Notes: a model not told the origin generated them from the letters alone. A stretch of 64,000 nt of DNA from an uncultured Anderseniella sp. (GCA_947488295.1 CANKYU010000002.1:868001-932000); one strand, 5' to 3'. Shown: positions 36,959 to 44,875, counted from the first letter of the stretch. Translations and numbers: made by a program.

Positions 36959-37423
36959 TTAATTGAGCGGCGGGCCGACAAACTCAACATCATATCTGGC
37001 GGCAATCTCGGCTATTCGCGCCATGTCAGTATGGGGTGACAAGCCTTCTGCTGCTGCTTCCCGGAACAAGCCCTCGCCGCGACCAGGTGTCAGCATCACC
37101 AATATCCTTGACGGTCCAGGCCCGACACCTTTGAAGGCATGACGTGCACCGGCCGGTATCAGAACTGTTGTACCCGGGCCAGCCGTTACCTCATCTCCAT
37201 TGCAGTGAAATTTGACCTGTCCGGACAAAACCGTGAACTGTTCTTCTTCCTTCTGGTGAATATGAAGCGGTGGGCCGGCACCTTCCGGTACCTCTTCTTC
37301 AAATACAGCAAAGCGACCATCGGTATCGTCCGGTGTGATCCGGAACCACCTTGTGAAACCCAGTCCGTCGTTCTCTTGGCCTTCGCCGGGACCATGTATG
37401 ATTGCTTTCGCGTTACAACTCAT
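36959..37423 (-). CDS. Cupin-domain protein
   Basis: About 154 residues with a single Cupin_2 barrel. Motif 1 is PPLHIHQKEEEQFTVLSGQVKF (His-x-His, Glu), motif 2 GTTVLIPAGARHAF (His), so a metal site is likely. The C-terminus (DMARIAEIAARYDVEFVGPP) matches a group of cupins often beside hydrolases or oxidoreductases. The substrate is unknown. The start is ATG 37423 with GGGAGA upstream; a TTG at 37465 would overlap the upstream hydrolase stop. It lies 38 bases after the YcaC-like gene on the same strand, so a two-gene operon is likely. Confidence 0.82.
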   Translation of the reverse strand: MSCNAKAIIHGPGEGQENDGLGFTRWFRITPDDTDGRFAVFEEEVPEGAGPPLHIHQKEEEQFTVLSGQVKFHCNGDEVTAGPGTTVLIPAGARHAFKGVGPGPSRILVMLTPGRGEGLFREAAAEGLSPHTDMARIAEIAARYDVEFVGPPLN

Positions 37424-37461
37424 ACCATTCTCCCACTGCTGGTCTTCTTCGGCGTCCGGTC

Positions 37462-38145
37462 TCAAACACCCGAGTTTGGAATCGGTGGAGAGCCGGTAAG
37501 GCCAATAGCTTGCCGGACATCTTCCGCGTTTCCGGCCACCCCGAGGAAATTGTTCATGGCTGCATAGTACTGCCCCATGTGTTCACTCAGGTACTGGGCT
37601 ATGTACTGACCGTTCTTCTCGGTGTTTGCCGATAGTTCGGCGAGGACGGCAACCCAGGTCGTCACTACCGCTCCTGCTGCGGACAGGCGTTGCATCGTGA
37701 CATCCGTGATGAGTTTATTGAAATCAGCGCTGGCATCGATCACCACATAAACCTCGTAACCATCACGCAACGCTGAGATTGCGGGGAATGCTGCGCATAC
37801 CTCTGTTGCCAGACCCGAAATCACAAGCTTCTTGCGACCGGTGGCTTCTACAGCAGCTTTCGAGGCGGGATCGTTCCAGAAATTCACAACCGGCCGGTCA
37901 ATCACGTTCACATCCGGAAACAAGGCTTTCAGTTCCGGCATCGTCGGACCATTGGGTCCATGCGGCCAGCTTGTTCCCATGATGACGGGAATACTGAATG
38001 CCTTGGCAGTTTTTGCATGCCCCAGAATGTTGTTCTTCAGCTGCAATGGATCGATTGATGTCAGGAACTGCATGAGCCCGACCTGATGGTCGATCATGAG
38101 AAATACACAGTTGTCTGTTGTCAGCTCGGAAGACGGTAATGTCAT
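37462..38145 (-). CDS. YcaC-like cysteine hydrolase (isochorismatase superfamily)
   Basis: About 227 residues. The isochorismatase-like fold is clear: CVFLMIDHQVGLMQFL holds the catalytic Asp, and AAVEATGRKKLVISGLATEV leads to the catalytic Cys in TEVCAAFPAISALRDGYEVYVV. This stretch resembles E. coli YcaC, whose physiological substrate is unknown. The C-terminal region (ANTEKNGQYIAQYLSEHMGQYYAAMNNF) is longer than the minimal fold. I choose ATG 38145, six bases after GGAG. It is divergent from a LysR gene, which probably regulates it together with the cupin. Confidence 0.85.
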   Translation of the reverse strand: MTLPSSELTTDNCVFLMIDHQVGLMQFLTSIDPLQLKNNILGHAKTAKAFSIPVIMGTSWPHGPNGPTMPELKALFPDVNVIDRPVVNFWNDPASKAAVEATGRKKLVISGLATEVCAAFPAISALRDGYEVYVVIDASADFNKLITDVTMQRLSAAGAVVTTWVAVLAELSANTEKNGQYIAQYLSEHMGQYYAAMNNFLGVAGNAEDVRQAIGLTGSPPIPNSGV

Positions 38146-38236
38146 GATGTGCTCCATACACTTGCTCACTGGTTCAATATTGCCCAAGAAAATGAGCGAG
38201 AATGATCGAGAAACAAGTGATCAGACTGGTTTGCTT

Positions 38237-38250
38237 CATTGTCGATAATG
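38237..38250. promoter_or_regulatory. Near-palindrome in LysR/YcaC-like divergent region
   Basis: CATTGTCGATAATG is an almost perfect 14-base palindrome in the 208-base space between the YcaC-like gene and the LysR gene. A half-site, GTCCA, follows at 38260. It could be part of the LysR binding region for the hydrolase-cupin operon. Pattern only. Confidence 0.35.
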
Positions 38251-38287
38251 GAATGATCCGTCCATTGTCTGCAGCCGTTTGCTTTTG

Positions 38288-38317
38288 GTTGGACATTGGT
38301 ATTCTGAAACGTCCAAC
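38288..38317. promoter_or_regulatory. Inverted repeat GTTGGAC-N16-GTCCAAC upstream of LysR gene
   Basis: GTTGGAC (38288-38294) and GTCCAAC (38311-38317) form perfect 7-base arms separated by 16 bases, 37 bases before the LysR ATG. The spacing is long for a simple LysR box but fits an extended two-site operator. A third GTCCA lies at 38260. Likely an autoregulatory region. Confidence 0.45.
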
Positions 38318-38353
38318 GTCCCAGGGACCGCCCTTTTGGAGCGTTGGTGCAGG

Positions 38354-39271
38354 ATGATCATTGACGACCTAACAGACGCCAGAATACTGGTGGAACTCAG
38401 ACGACGTCTGAGCTACGCCGGGGCCGCACGCGCATTGAAGCTTCCCGCAGCAACGATCAGTCGGCGAGTGATGAAGATGGAAGAGCGCGCAAACATCCTG
38501 CTGTTTGAGCGGTCGACACGTGCTGTCAGTATTACAGATGCAGGTCAACTTGCTGCGCAACATGCAGAACGGATTCTCAACGAAGCAGAAGCGGTTGATC
38601 ATTCCATTGAAGGCCTCCGCACGAAGCCTGTTGGCGTTGTGCGCCTCAGTTCACCGGTAATTTTCGGGCAGGCAATCCTGGGTTTGGTAACCGCCGAATT
38701 CCTGCAAAAATATCCGGACTGCCGACTGGATATCGAGCTGACAGATCATCAGGTCGACCTGATAGAGGACTCGATTGATGTAGCGATCCGGGTAGGACCC
38801 ATTGTTGATGAATCCCTTCGCGCAAAACCGCTTGGTACGGTCTATGCCAGCCTCTATCGCCGAGCCACCGGTAAGCCGGCGCAGGTTACCATCGAAAATC
38901 TCGATTGCTTCGCGCTGGGCCTGCTGCACGCCGACAGTAGTCCCATGGCTCAGCTTAAACTTGTCTCAGATAATGACATTGAGCACTCGATACCGGTCAA
39001 ACCTCACCTTGTCTGCCTTAACCCCTGGCTCCTGATGGAGGCGGCTTTAAACCAGGACCTGATTGTGGTCTTGCCCAACATCGTCGCGGAAAAAAATGTC
39101 GAAAAGGGACTGTTGGAGCGGGTCTTGCCCGACACACACGTCCGGCGGGTACCAATCCAGCTGGTTTTTCCGTCGCGGCGCCTGATGCGGCCGGCACTGC
39201 GGAGGTTCATAGATCTTGCGGCCGAAGTCATTCCAGAAATGCTGAAAGATCAGAAGAACACCGACAGTTAG
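38354..39271 (+). CDS. LysR-family transcriptional regulator
   Basis: About 305 residues. N-terminal HTH with DARILVELRRRLSYAGAARALKLPAATISRRVMKMEE, then the RSTRAVSITDAGQLAAQHAERIL wing. The C-terminal effector domain has VVRLSSPVIFGQAIL, PDCRLDIELTDHQVDLIEDSIDVAIRVG. It is divergent from the YcaC-like hydrolase and cupin genes, the classical arrangement for a local LysR regulator. Start ATG 38354; an in-frame start at 38279 would add 25 residues without family support. The effector is unknown. It is one of two LysR genes in the window, with different targets. Confidence 0.88.
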   Translation: MIIDDLTDARILVELRRRLSYAGAARALKLPAATISRRVMKMEERANILLFERSTRAVSITDAGQLAAQHAERILNEAEAVDHSIEGLRTKPVGVVRLSSPVIFGQAILGLVTAEFLQKYPDCRLDIELTDHQVDLIEDSIDVAIRVGPIVDESLRAKPLGTVYASLYRRATGKPAQVTIENLDCFALGLLHADSSPMAQLKLVSDNDIEHSIPVKPHLVCLNPWLLMEAALNQDLIVVLPNIVAEKNVEKGLLERVLPDTHVRRVPIQLVFPSRRLMRPALRRFIDLAAEVIPEMLKDQKNTDS

Positions 39272-39334
39272 ATCACAGACACTGATGTGTCAGTGCAAGG
39301 ATCAGGGTTCCCCTGAGGTCGGCAGATCTTTAAC

Positions 39335-40033
39335 CTAGTTGCTGCCGGCACTGCGCCACAACGCCTTTTCGCCCAGACCGGCGACCATGTCATTGTGGGC
39401 ATCGATTTCCGACTGGCTCAGCCGGCCAGCCAGCGGAACCGGGCGGGCACTCACCTGAATTTGCCCGACCTCGACTTTCTTTTCAGCCTGCTGGTTGTCG
39501 CTGGTCAGGCCAAGCATGGTCTGGCGACCGCCGATCAGTTCCATGTAAACATCGGCCAGCAGCTCTGAATCCAGCAGCGCGCCATGCTTGTCACGCTTTG
39601 AATTGTCGATGCCGTAGCGCCGACACAATGCATCAAGACTGTTCGGACCCATGGGATAGCGCTTGCGGGCAAGCGCCAGCGTATCGATCACCCGGTCCAT
39701 GGAAAGCTGCTCGATATCGATCCAGGAAAATTCGGCATTGAGGAATTTCATGTCGAACGGCGCATTGTGAATGATCAGAATACCGTCATCGATGAATTTG
39801 AGAAACTCCTGGGCAATGTCTGCAAAGAGTGGTTTTGATCCCAGAAATTCCTCCGACAGCCCGTGCACATTGAAAGCCTCTTCAGGCATGTCGCGCTGCG
39901 GGTTGATGTACTGATGATAGAAATTGCCGGTCGGGATGTGATTCAAGAGTTCAACTGCCCCGATTTCCACGATGCGATGACCGGTGAACGGATCAAGACC
40001 TGTGGTTTCGGTGTCCATCACGATTTCACGCAT
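39335..40033 (-). CDS. dnaQ: DNA polymerase III epsilon subunit (proofreading exonuclease)
   Basis: DnaQ is the 3'-5' proofreading exonuclease of the replicative polymerase. About 232 residues. Exo motifs: MREIVMDTETTGLDPFTGHRIVEIGAVEL (DxE), HNAPFDMKFLNAEF, and KHGALLDSELLADVYMEL (the catalytic His-Asp). The C-terminus is a short basic/helical tail that normally binds DnaE. ATG 40033 has GGAG nearby. It is the last gene of the ppsR-maf-aroE-coaE-dnaQ run, one base from the coaE stop. Confidence 0.96.
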   Translation of the reverse strand: MREIVMDTETTGLDPFTGHRIVEIGAVELLNHIPTGNFYHQYINPQRDMPEEAFNVHGLSEEFLGSKPLFADIAQEFLKFIDDGILIIHNAPFDMKFLNAEFSWIDIEQLSMDRVIDTLALARKRYPMGPNSLDALCRRYGIDNSKRDKHGALLDSELLADVYMELIGGRQTMLGLTSDNQQAEKKVEVGQIQVSARPVPLAGRLSQSEIDAHNDMVAGLGEKALWRSAGSN

Positions 40034-40034
40034 G

Positions 40035-40652
40035 TCAGCGGTCTCCGGCAAGCAGTTGCAGTTCACCCACAATAGCAAGAACCTGCGCCCGTGTATCCTC
40101 CATCGCTACATCTGTGGAAATCACATGGCTTGCTGCTGCGCGTTTTTCCTCATCCGGAACCTGCCTGGCCAGTATGGCGTCGAATTTTTCTTCGCTCATG
40201 TCCGGCCTAGCCAGTGCGCGGGCACGCTGGACTTCATAAGGTGCGGAAACCACCAGCACGGCATCAAAGTCTTCCGCCCGCCCGGTTTCAAACAGCAACG
40301 GTATGTCAAACACCGCAATGCTGTTGCCGGATGATTTGACAGCGGCCAGAAACGCATCCTGTTCCCGGCGAACCAGAGGATGAACAATTGCCTCCAGCTG
40401 TTTCATCGCGCCGGTATCGTTCAGCACCTGTTTCGACAACGCCACACGATCAATTGCGTTGTCCTTGACGGCTGCCGGAAACAATCGGCCGACGGCTTCG
40501 ACCGCCGCGCCGTTTCTGGCATAAAGCTGATGGACAACAGCATCGGCATCAAATACCGGAACACCGGCGTCACGCAGCATGGCTGCAACCGTCGACTTGC
40601 CCATGGCAATGGACCCGGTGAGGGCCGCCTTGAAAATGGATTGGTCAGCCAT
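40035..40652 (-). CDS. coaE: Dephospho-CoA kinase
   Basis: CoaE performs the last step of coenzyme A synthesis, phosphorylating dephospho-CoA. 205 residues from ATG 40652 (MADQSIFKAALTGSIAMGKSTVAAM). The P-loop GSIAMGKST, DADAVVHQLY, EAIVHPLVR and FDIPLLFETG are typical. The frame is open much further upstream, through aroE, but family conservation begins at MADQS. It overlaps the aroE stop by 8 bases. Confidence 0.95.
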   Translation of the reverse strand: MADQSIFKAALTGSIAMGKSTVAAMLRDAGVPVFDADAVVHQLYARNGAAVEAVGRLFPAAVKDNAIDRVALSKQVLNDTGAMKQLEAIVHPLVRREQDAFLAAVKSSGNSIAVFDIPLLFETGRAEDFDAVLVVSAPYEVQRARALARPDMSEEKFDAILARQVPDEEKRAAASHVISTDVAMEDTRAQVLAIVGELQLLAGDR

Positions 40653-41493
40653 GAGACAAGAGGTCCTGTTCAACCAGTGTACGCAGTTCCTGAGTAACTG
40701 CCGGCTGGATGCCAAACCACAGCTGAAATCCCGGTACTGCCTGGTGCAGCAACATGCCAAGCCCGTCAAGGACCGGGCGACCGAGACCGCGGGCCCGGGC
40801 CAGCAATTCGGTTTCCAGCGGTGCGTAGACAATGTCGCTGACAATGCAGTCTGACCGGGTGGTCTCAAGTGGACACAGCAATGGTTGCCGGCCAACCATG
40901 CCAAGCGAAGTCGTATTGACAAGCAGGTCCACTGCCCCGGTCGTTGACTGCAGATCATCCCATGCCACCGGTATGATTGTATTGGGATGCAGTCCTGCAA
41001 TGTCGCGGGCTTTTTCCAGTGTCCGGTTGGCGATGTAAATTGCCGAGCAACCGCGTTGGACCAGCGCAGCGGCAATGCTGCGAGCAGCGCCGCCGGCACC
41101 CAGAATGAGGACTTTGGAGCCTTTCAACTGCCAGCCTGGGTGCATGGCTTCAAGATGCCCGATATACCCGGCACCATCGGTCGACGTTCCCCGGAGCAGC
41201 CCATCGCGGCGATAGATGGTGTTCACACTGCCGATCGCCGAGGCCACGTCGTCAACAACGTCAAGATGTTCGATAACGGTTTCCTTGTATGGCGTGGTGA
41301 CATTGCAGCCGGCAGACTTTCCATTGCGGATGGTAGACAGGAAGTCGGACAGTTTTTCTGCTGGCAAGTCGCAGATCCCATACTTGGAGTCGACTCCATA
41401 CTCGGCGATCCAGTGATTATGGATAAGCGGTGAGCGGGAGTAAGTGATGTTATGCCCCAGAATGCAGACACTGTTGTTTGGGTTTGCGTTCAT
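40645..41493 (-). CDS. aroE: Shikimate dehydrogenase
   Basis: Reduces 3-dehydroshikimate to shikimate with NADPH. 282 residues. Substrate domain: ILGHNITYSRSPLIHNHWI; catalytic Lys-Asp in GCNVTTPYKETVIEHLD and SVNTIYRRDGLLRGTSTDGAGY. The NADP domain has VLILGAGGAARSIAAAL. The C-terminal GLGMLLHQAVPGFQLWFG is standard. It overlaps maf by 4 bases upstream and coaE by 8 downstream, indicating a tightly coupled operon. Confidence 0.96.
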   Translation of the reverse strand: MNANPNNSVCILGHNITYSRSPLIHNHWIAEYGVDSKYGICDLPAEKLSDFLSTIRNGKSAGCNVTTPYKETVIEHLDVVDDVASAIGSVNTIYRRDGLLRGTSTDGAGYIGHLEAMHPGWQLKGSKVLILGAGGAARSIAAALVQRGCSAIYIANRTLEKARDIAGLHPNTIIPVAWDDLQSTTGAVDLLVNTTSLGMVGRQPLLCPLETTRSDCIVSDIVYAPLETELLARARGLGRPVLDGLGMLLHQAVPGFQLWFGIQPAVTQELRTLVEQDLLSHG

Positions 41494-42080
41494 TGCAAGT
41501 TGCTCTGATTCTTGAGAAATTTGACTAACGGGACAAGCGGCATACCCATGATGGTGAAATGTGAACCCTGGATTTTTTCAAACAGCCGGACGCCCTTGCC
41601 CTCAATCTGATAGCATCCGACAGATCCCAGAACCGATGATCCTGTATCGGACAAATAACTGTCTATCTCTTCAGCAGTGAGTCGAAACATCGTCATGTCA
41701 GCGGTCTCTGAAACCTGGAATACCGGTTGATTTTGATGCCAGCACGCCACGGCCGACATCAGGACATGAGCCCGGCCCTGCAGTTCGGCAAGCTGTTGTG
41801 CCGCCCGGGACAAGTCACTTACCTTTGTGAAAACTTTCCCGTCACAGATCAGAACCTGATCCGAACCGATCACCAGGTCGTCGGTGTGGTGTGCAGCGAC
41901 CGCCTGCGCCTTGGCATTGGCCAGCATGAGCGCCAGATCGTCGGCGCTCCGGCCTGATTCCAGATGCTGCGCTTTCAGTGCACTCTCGTCGATATCGGCC
42001 GGCACTATCTCAAAGCGATAGCCGGCATTGTTCAGCATCTGCCGGCGTGCTGCACTGTTTGATGCAAGGATCAGTTTCAT
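41490..42080 (-). CDS. maf: Maf-family nucleotide pyrophosphatase
   Basis: Maf proteins hydrolyse modified or pyrimidine nucleoside triphosphates and have been linked to septum formation. 196 residues. LILASNSAARRQMLNNAGY (the SxS/AAR motif) and VIGSDQVLICDG with the conserved catalytic Asp are typical. The C-terminus YQIEGKGVRLFEKIQGSHFTIMGMPL is also characteristic. It follows ppsR by 16 bases and precedes aroE with a 4-base overlap. Confidence 0.94.
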   Translation of the reverse strand: MKLILASNSAARRQMLNNAGYRFEIVPADIDESALKAQHLESGRSADDLALMLANAKAQAVAAHHTDDLVIGSDQVLICDGKVFTKVSDLSRAAQQLAELQGRAHVLMSAVACWHQNQPVFQVSETADMTMFRLTAEEIDSYLSDTGSSVLGSVGCYQIEGKGVRLFEKIQGSHFTIMGMPLVPLVKFLKNQSNLQ

Positions 42081-42096
42081 GGCGTGTGGGCCTGGT

Positions 42097-42930
42097 TCAT
42101 CCGGTTTCGGCTTTGGGCTCTGCCATGAGATTCATGACGGCGGCGGCCGTCTCTTCTATGGACCGGCGGGTCACGTCGATAATCGGCCAGTTGTTGGCGC
42201 TGCACAGCTTTCGCATTGCCAGCAATTCTTCGGTAATCGCCTTGCGATCGACATAGGATGTATCGCGCCCCTCATTCAGGGTCAGCAGGCGATGACGGCG
42301 AATCTGGGAAATACGATCGGCGCTGGCAATCAGTCCGACAATCAGGGGGTGTTTCAGCTGCCTCAACCCCGGCGGCGTCGGGATACCCGGCACAAGCGGA
42401 ATGTTTGCAGTCTTGATACCGCGATTGGCCAGATAGATGCTGGTCGGTGTTTTGGATGACCTGCTGACACCCAGCAGGACAACATCCGCCGACTCCAGGT
42501 CTTCTGTTATCTGGCCGTCATCGTGGGCCATGGTATAATTCAACGCGTCTATTCTCTGAAAATACTCGGCATTGAGTACGTGCTGGCCGCCAATATGGGG
42601 TTTGGATTTGGCGTTCAGGTAAGTGGCAAGGCTGGCGATAACCGGATCCAGGATTGAAATGCACGGGATGGACAGGGCCTCGCAGCGCTGTTCTATCTCG
42701 GCTTTCAGCTTGGCGTCTGCAATTGTGTACAGGACAATGCCCGGCTGTTTTTCCACTTCGCCGATCATCCGGTCAAGCTGCTTGGATGTCCTGACCAGGG
42801 TGTAGATGTGTTCAATGGGCTGGTAGCCGGCATAATAGGCGGTCGCGGCCCTGGCAACGGTATTCAGGGTTTCACCGGTGGCGTCGGAAACCATGTGCAT
42901 GTGGAAATACTGTTTGGCTGTAGTTTTCAT
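42097..42930 (-). CDS. ppsR: PEP synthase/pyruvate phosphate dikinase regulatory protein (DUF299)
   Basis: A bifunctional kinase/pyrophosphorylase of the DUF299 family that switches pyruvate phosphate dikinase or PEP synthase on and off. 277 residues. MHMVSDATGETLNTVARAA at the start, the P-loop-like GVSRSSKTPTSIYLAN in the middle, and RRHRLLTLNEGRDTSYVDRKAI and NWPIIDVTRRSIEETAAAV near the end are diagnostic. Its position matters: the homologous gene (RP001 in Rickettsia) flanks the Caulobacter chromosomal origin, and here it faces hemE across the putative oriC. Confidence 0.95.
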   Translation of the reverse strand: MKTTAKQYFHMHMVSDATGETLNTVARAATAYYAGYQPIEHIYTLVRTSKQLDRMIGEVEKQPGIVLYTIADAKLKAEIEQRCEALSIPCISILDPVIASLATYLNAKSKPHIGGQHVLNAEYFQRIDALNYTMAHDDGQITEDLESADVVLLGVSRSSKTPTSIYLANRGIKTANIPLVPGIPTPPGLRQLKHPLIVGLIASADRISQIRRHRLLTLNEGRDTSYVDRKAITEELLAMRKLCSANNWPIIDVTRRSIEETAAAVMNLMAEPKAETG

Positions 42931-42956
42931 AAGCCGGGCATAGCGTGTTTATGAAT

Positions 42957-42965
42957 TGTGGAAAA
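42957..42965 (-). promoter_or_regulatory. DnaA-box-like site
   Basis: TTTTCCACA on the minus strand, one mismatch from the DnaA box TTATCCACA. It is close to the ppsR edge of the putative oriC. Confidence 0.5.
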
Positions 42966-42994
42966 GAGGCAGCTCGATCGACGGTGCTTTCGTT

Positions 42995-43003
42995 TGATCC
43001 ACA
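42995..43003 (+). promoter_or_regulatory. DnaA-box-like site
   Basis: TGATCCACA on the plus strand, one mismatch from TTATCCACA, within the putative oriC. Confidence 0.5.
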
Positions 43004-43106
43004 TGTCGGGTGTCTTGTTCAGAATACCGACAACGCTGGACAGGAAACCGGGCTGTTGATAGGTGCGGGTACTTTATCTGATTTTCCGTTATATCTGTGA
43101 TCCGAA

Positions 43107-43115
43107 TGTGGAAAA
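43107..43115 (-). promoter_or_regulatory. DnaA-box-like site
   Basis: TTTTCCACA on the minus strand, the same variant as at 42957. It borders the AT-rich tract at 43131-43152, where unwinding would be expected. Confidence 0.5.
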
Positions 43116-43130
43116 TCGTTTTCTCATTCC

Positions 43131-43152
43131 TTTTTATATATTGATATCATAG
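43131..43152. other. AT-rich tract, candidate DNA unwinding element
   Basis: About 22 bases almost wholly A/T (tttttatata, ttgatatcat), including the palindrome TGATATCA. It lies between DnaA-box-like sites in the putative oriC, the usual place for the first strand opening. Inferred from composition and context. Confidence 0.5.
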
Positions 43153-43247
43153 GGTTACAAACCAGGCAAAGATTGGATAAGTTGCGTTGGCTTGCGGGGA
43201 TAAATAACTGTGTCCACGTGACCGCTGTTGAAAAAGATTCATTTTTG

Positions 43248-43256
43248 CTATCCACA
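43248..43256 (+). promoter_or_regulatory. DnaA-box-like site
   Basis: CTATCCACA on the plus strand, one mismatch at the first base from TTATCCACA, near the hemE side of the putative oriC. Confidence 0.5.
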
Positions 43257-43311
43257 GCACATCATCATCAACACCTAAAGATATAGATTGTCTGAAAGAA
43301 GGATAAAGAGA

Positions 43312-44361
43312 TTGAGCAAGCCCCTACTGGATACCCTTACAGGCGTGTCTCCATCTCGACGACCTGTCTGGCTGATGAGACAGGCAGGACGCTATCTGCC
43401 GGAGTACCGGAAGGTCAGACAAACGGCGGGCGGGTTTTTGAATCTCTGTTATACCCCCGAACTGGCTTGTGAAGTTACTTTGCAGCCATTGCGCCGTTAC
43501 GATCTGGATGCAGCGATCCTGTTTGCAGATATTCTGTTGATCCCCCAGGCCATGGGTTGTGATCTGGATTTTCGTGAGGGTGAAGGACCGGTTCTGAGAA
43601 AGATCGGTTCAGTGTCAGAAGTCGAGCAGCTGGCAAGCGGTATCGATGAGCTCAACAAAACACTGTCACCGGTTTACGATGCAGTTTCTGCAATCAAGGC
43701 AAAGCTTGATGACGACAAGACGCTGATCGGATTTTGCGGCGCGCCATGGACGGTAGCAACCTATATGATCGAAGGCGGTACATCCGTCGAACGCGCATCA
43801 TCACGGCTAGCGGCCTTTGCCAATGAGGCCTGGCTGAATGACCTGATCGACAAGCTGGTTGTCTCCTCGATCGAATACCTGTCATGCCAGGTTGAAGCCG
43901 GTGCTGAAGTGCTGCAGGTGTTTGATACCTGGTCCGGAGATCTCAGTGGTGAGTTGCTGGAACGGTACTGCTTCTCACCGATTGCCGCTATCCGCTCTGA
44001 ACTGAAAAAGCGTTACCCGCATGTGCCGGTCATCGGATTTGCTCGCGGTGTGGGAGTTTCCCAGACCGATTTTGTCGCTGCAAGCCAGGTTGATGGTGTC
44101 AGCATTGAATGGCCGGTCAACACGAAATGGGCCAGGGATAATCTGATCGAGCACTGCGTGGTACAGGGCAACCTTGATCCTCTGTCGCTGATTGGCGGCG
44201 GGGACGGCATGCTGAATGCAACGAGACTGATTTTGCAGGACCTTCCGATGCACAGGCACATCTTCAATCTTGGACATGGCATTCGAAAGGAAACCCCACC
44301 TGAACATGTCAGTGAACTCGTATCCTTCATTCGCGACTTTGACAGCGGGGCCAGGAGATGA
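43312..44361 (+). CDS. hemE: Uroporphyrinogen decarboxylase
   Basis: HemE decarboxylates uroporphyrinogen III to coproporphyrinogen III in heme synthesis. About 349 residues. RRPVWLMRQAGRYLPEYRKVR (the substrate-binding signature), FADILLIPQAMGCDLDF, GFCGAPWTVATYMIEGG and VIGFARGVGVS are diagnostic. There is no ATG in a sensible place. I choose TTG 43312 (MSKPLLDTLTG), 8 bases after AAGGA; another TTG at 43288 would add 8 residues. The gene borders the putative origin, and its promoter must lie within that region. The stop codon overlaps the hemJ start (ATGA). Confidence 0.95.
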   Translation: MSKPLLDTLTGVSPSRRPVWLMRQAGRYLPEYRKVRQTAGGFLNLCYTPELACEVTLQPLRRYDLDAAILFADILLIPQAMGCDLDFREGEGPVLRKIGSVSEVEQLASGIDELNKTLSPVYDAVSAIKAKLDDDKTLIGFCGAPWTVATYMIEGGTSVERASSRLAAFANEAWLNDLIDKLVVSSIEYLSCQVEAGAEVLQVFDTWSGDLSGELLERYCFSPIAAIRSELKKRYPHVPVIGFARGVGVSQTDFVAASQVDGVSIEWPVNTKWARDNLIEHCVVQGNLDPLSLIGGGDGMLNATRLILQDLPMHRHIFNLGHGIRKETPPEHVSELVSFIRDFDSGARR

Positions 44362-44792
44362 CCTATGAATGGGTCAAAGTCGTTCATCTGCTGGCGGTTA
44401 TTTCGTGGATGGCGGGCCTGCTCTATCTGCCGCGGCTGATGGTCTACCATGCCGATGCCGGCGCAGGCGGCGAGTTGTCGGAAACGCTCAAGGTGATGGA
44501 ACGGCGGTTGCTGAAGGCCATCATGACCCCGGCCATGATTGTCAGCTGGATCTTCGGCATATGGCTGGGCGCCATTCAGGGACTGTGGAGCGAGCTGCCG
44601 CTCTGGTTCGTGTTGAAGATCATATTGGTACTGGCAATGTCGGGTGCACATTTCTGGCTGGCCGCGCAGGTCAGGATTTTTGCAGCAGACGCCAATGTCA
44701 AATCGGCCAGGGCGTTTCGTTTTATCAATGAAGTGCCGACGCTGCTGATGATCGGCATTGTGTGCCTGGTGGTTGTAAAACCGTTTCTATGA
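44358..44792 (+). CDS. hemJ: Protoporphyrinogen oxidase HemJ
   Basis: HemJ is the membrane protoporphyrinogen IX oxidase of many alphaproteobacteria and cyanobacteria. 144 residues with four hydrophobic segments (VVHLLAVISWMAGLLYLPRL, AIMTPAMIVSWIFGIWLG, WFVLKIILVLAMSGAHFWLA, VPTLLMIGIVCLVVVKPF). The conserved His near residue 10 and the VYHADA and KIILVL(x)SGAHF blocks fit the family. It overlaps hemE by 4 bases, so it belongs to a heme synthesis operon. Confidence 0.92.
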   Translation: MTYEWVKVVHLLAVISWMAGLLYLPRLMVYHADAGAGGELSETLKVMERRLLKAIMTPAMIVSWIFGIWLGAIQGLWSELPLWFVLKIILVLAMSGAHFWLAAQVRIFAADANVKSARAFRFINEVPTLLMIGIVCLVVVKPFL

Positions 44793-44838
44793 CGCGGTTG
44801 TGTGTATTTTGATGTTTTCTAAACTTACCGAAGCTGCT

Positions 44839-44875
44839 ATAGACTGCGTAGTACGGCAACGCTTTCATAGACTGC
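44839..44875 (+). repeat. Direct repeat ATAGACTGC in the rho leader region
   Basis: ATAGACTGC occurs at 44839-44847 and again at 44867-44875, 28 bases apart, in the 169-base space between hemJ and rho. Rho is autoregulated in other bacteria, so this space probably holds the rho promoter and leader. The meaning of the repeat is unknown and may be chance. Confidence 0.4.

Larger units (their letters stand above)
42931..43311. other. oriC: Putative chromosomal replication origin (oriC)
   Basis: The longest stretch without a gene in the window, 381 bases between the divergent ppsR and hemE. It is AT-rich and holds four 9-base sites that match the DnaA box TTATCCACA with a single mismatch (42957-42965, 42995-43003, 43107-43115, 43248-43256). 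It also has an AT-only-like tract at 43131-43152 suited to duplex unwinding, and one GANTC methylation site (GATTC, 43236-43240). The same gene pair flanks the Caulobacter origin. Genes to the right run mostly away from it and genes immediately to the left run the other way. parS sites and parAB lie 6-11 kb away. No protein-coding signal is seen inside except the weak upstream hemE start options. Confidence 0.75.

Noticed and set aside
40653..41099. Long N-terminal extension of coaE
   Set aside because: It is the aroE sequence read in another frame; conserved CoaE sequence begins at 40652.
43168..43188. ATTGGATAA near 43175 as a DnaA box
   Set aside because: Two mismatches from the consensus, so I left it out of the counted sites.
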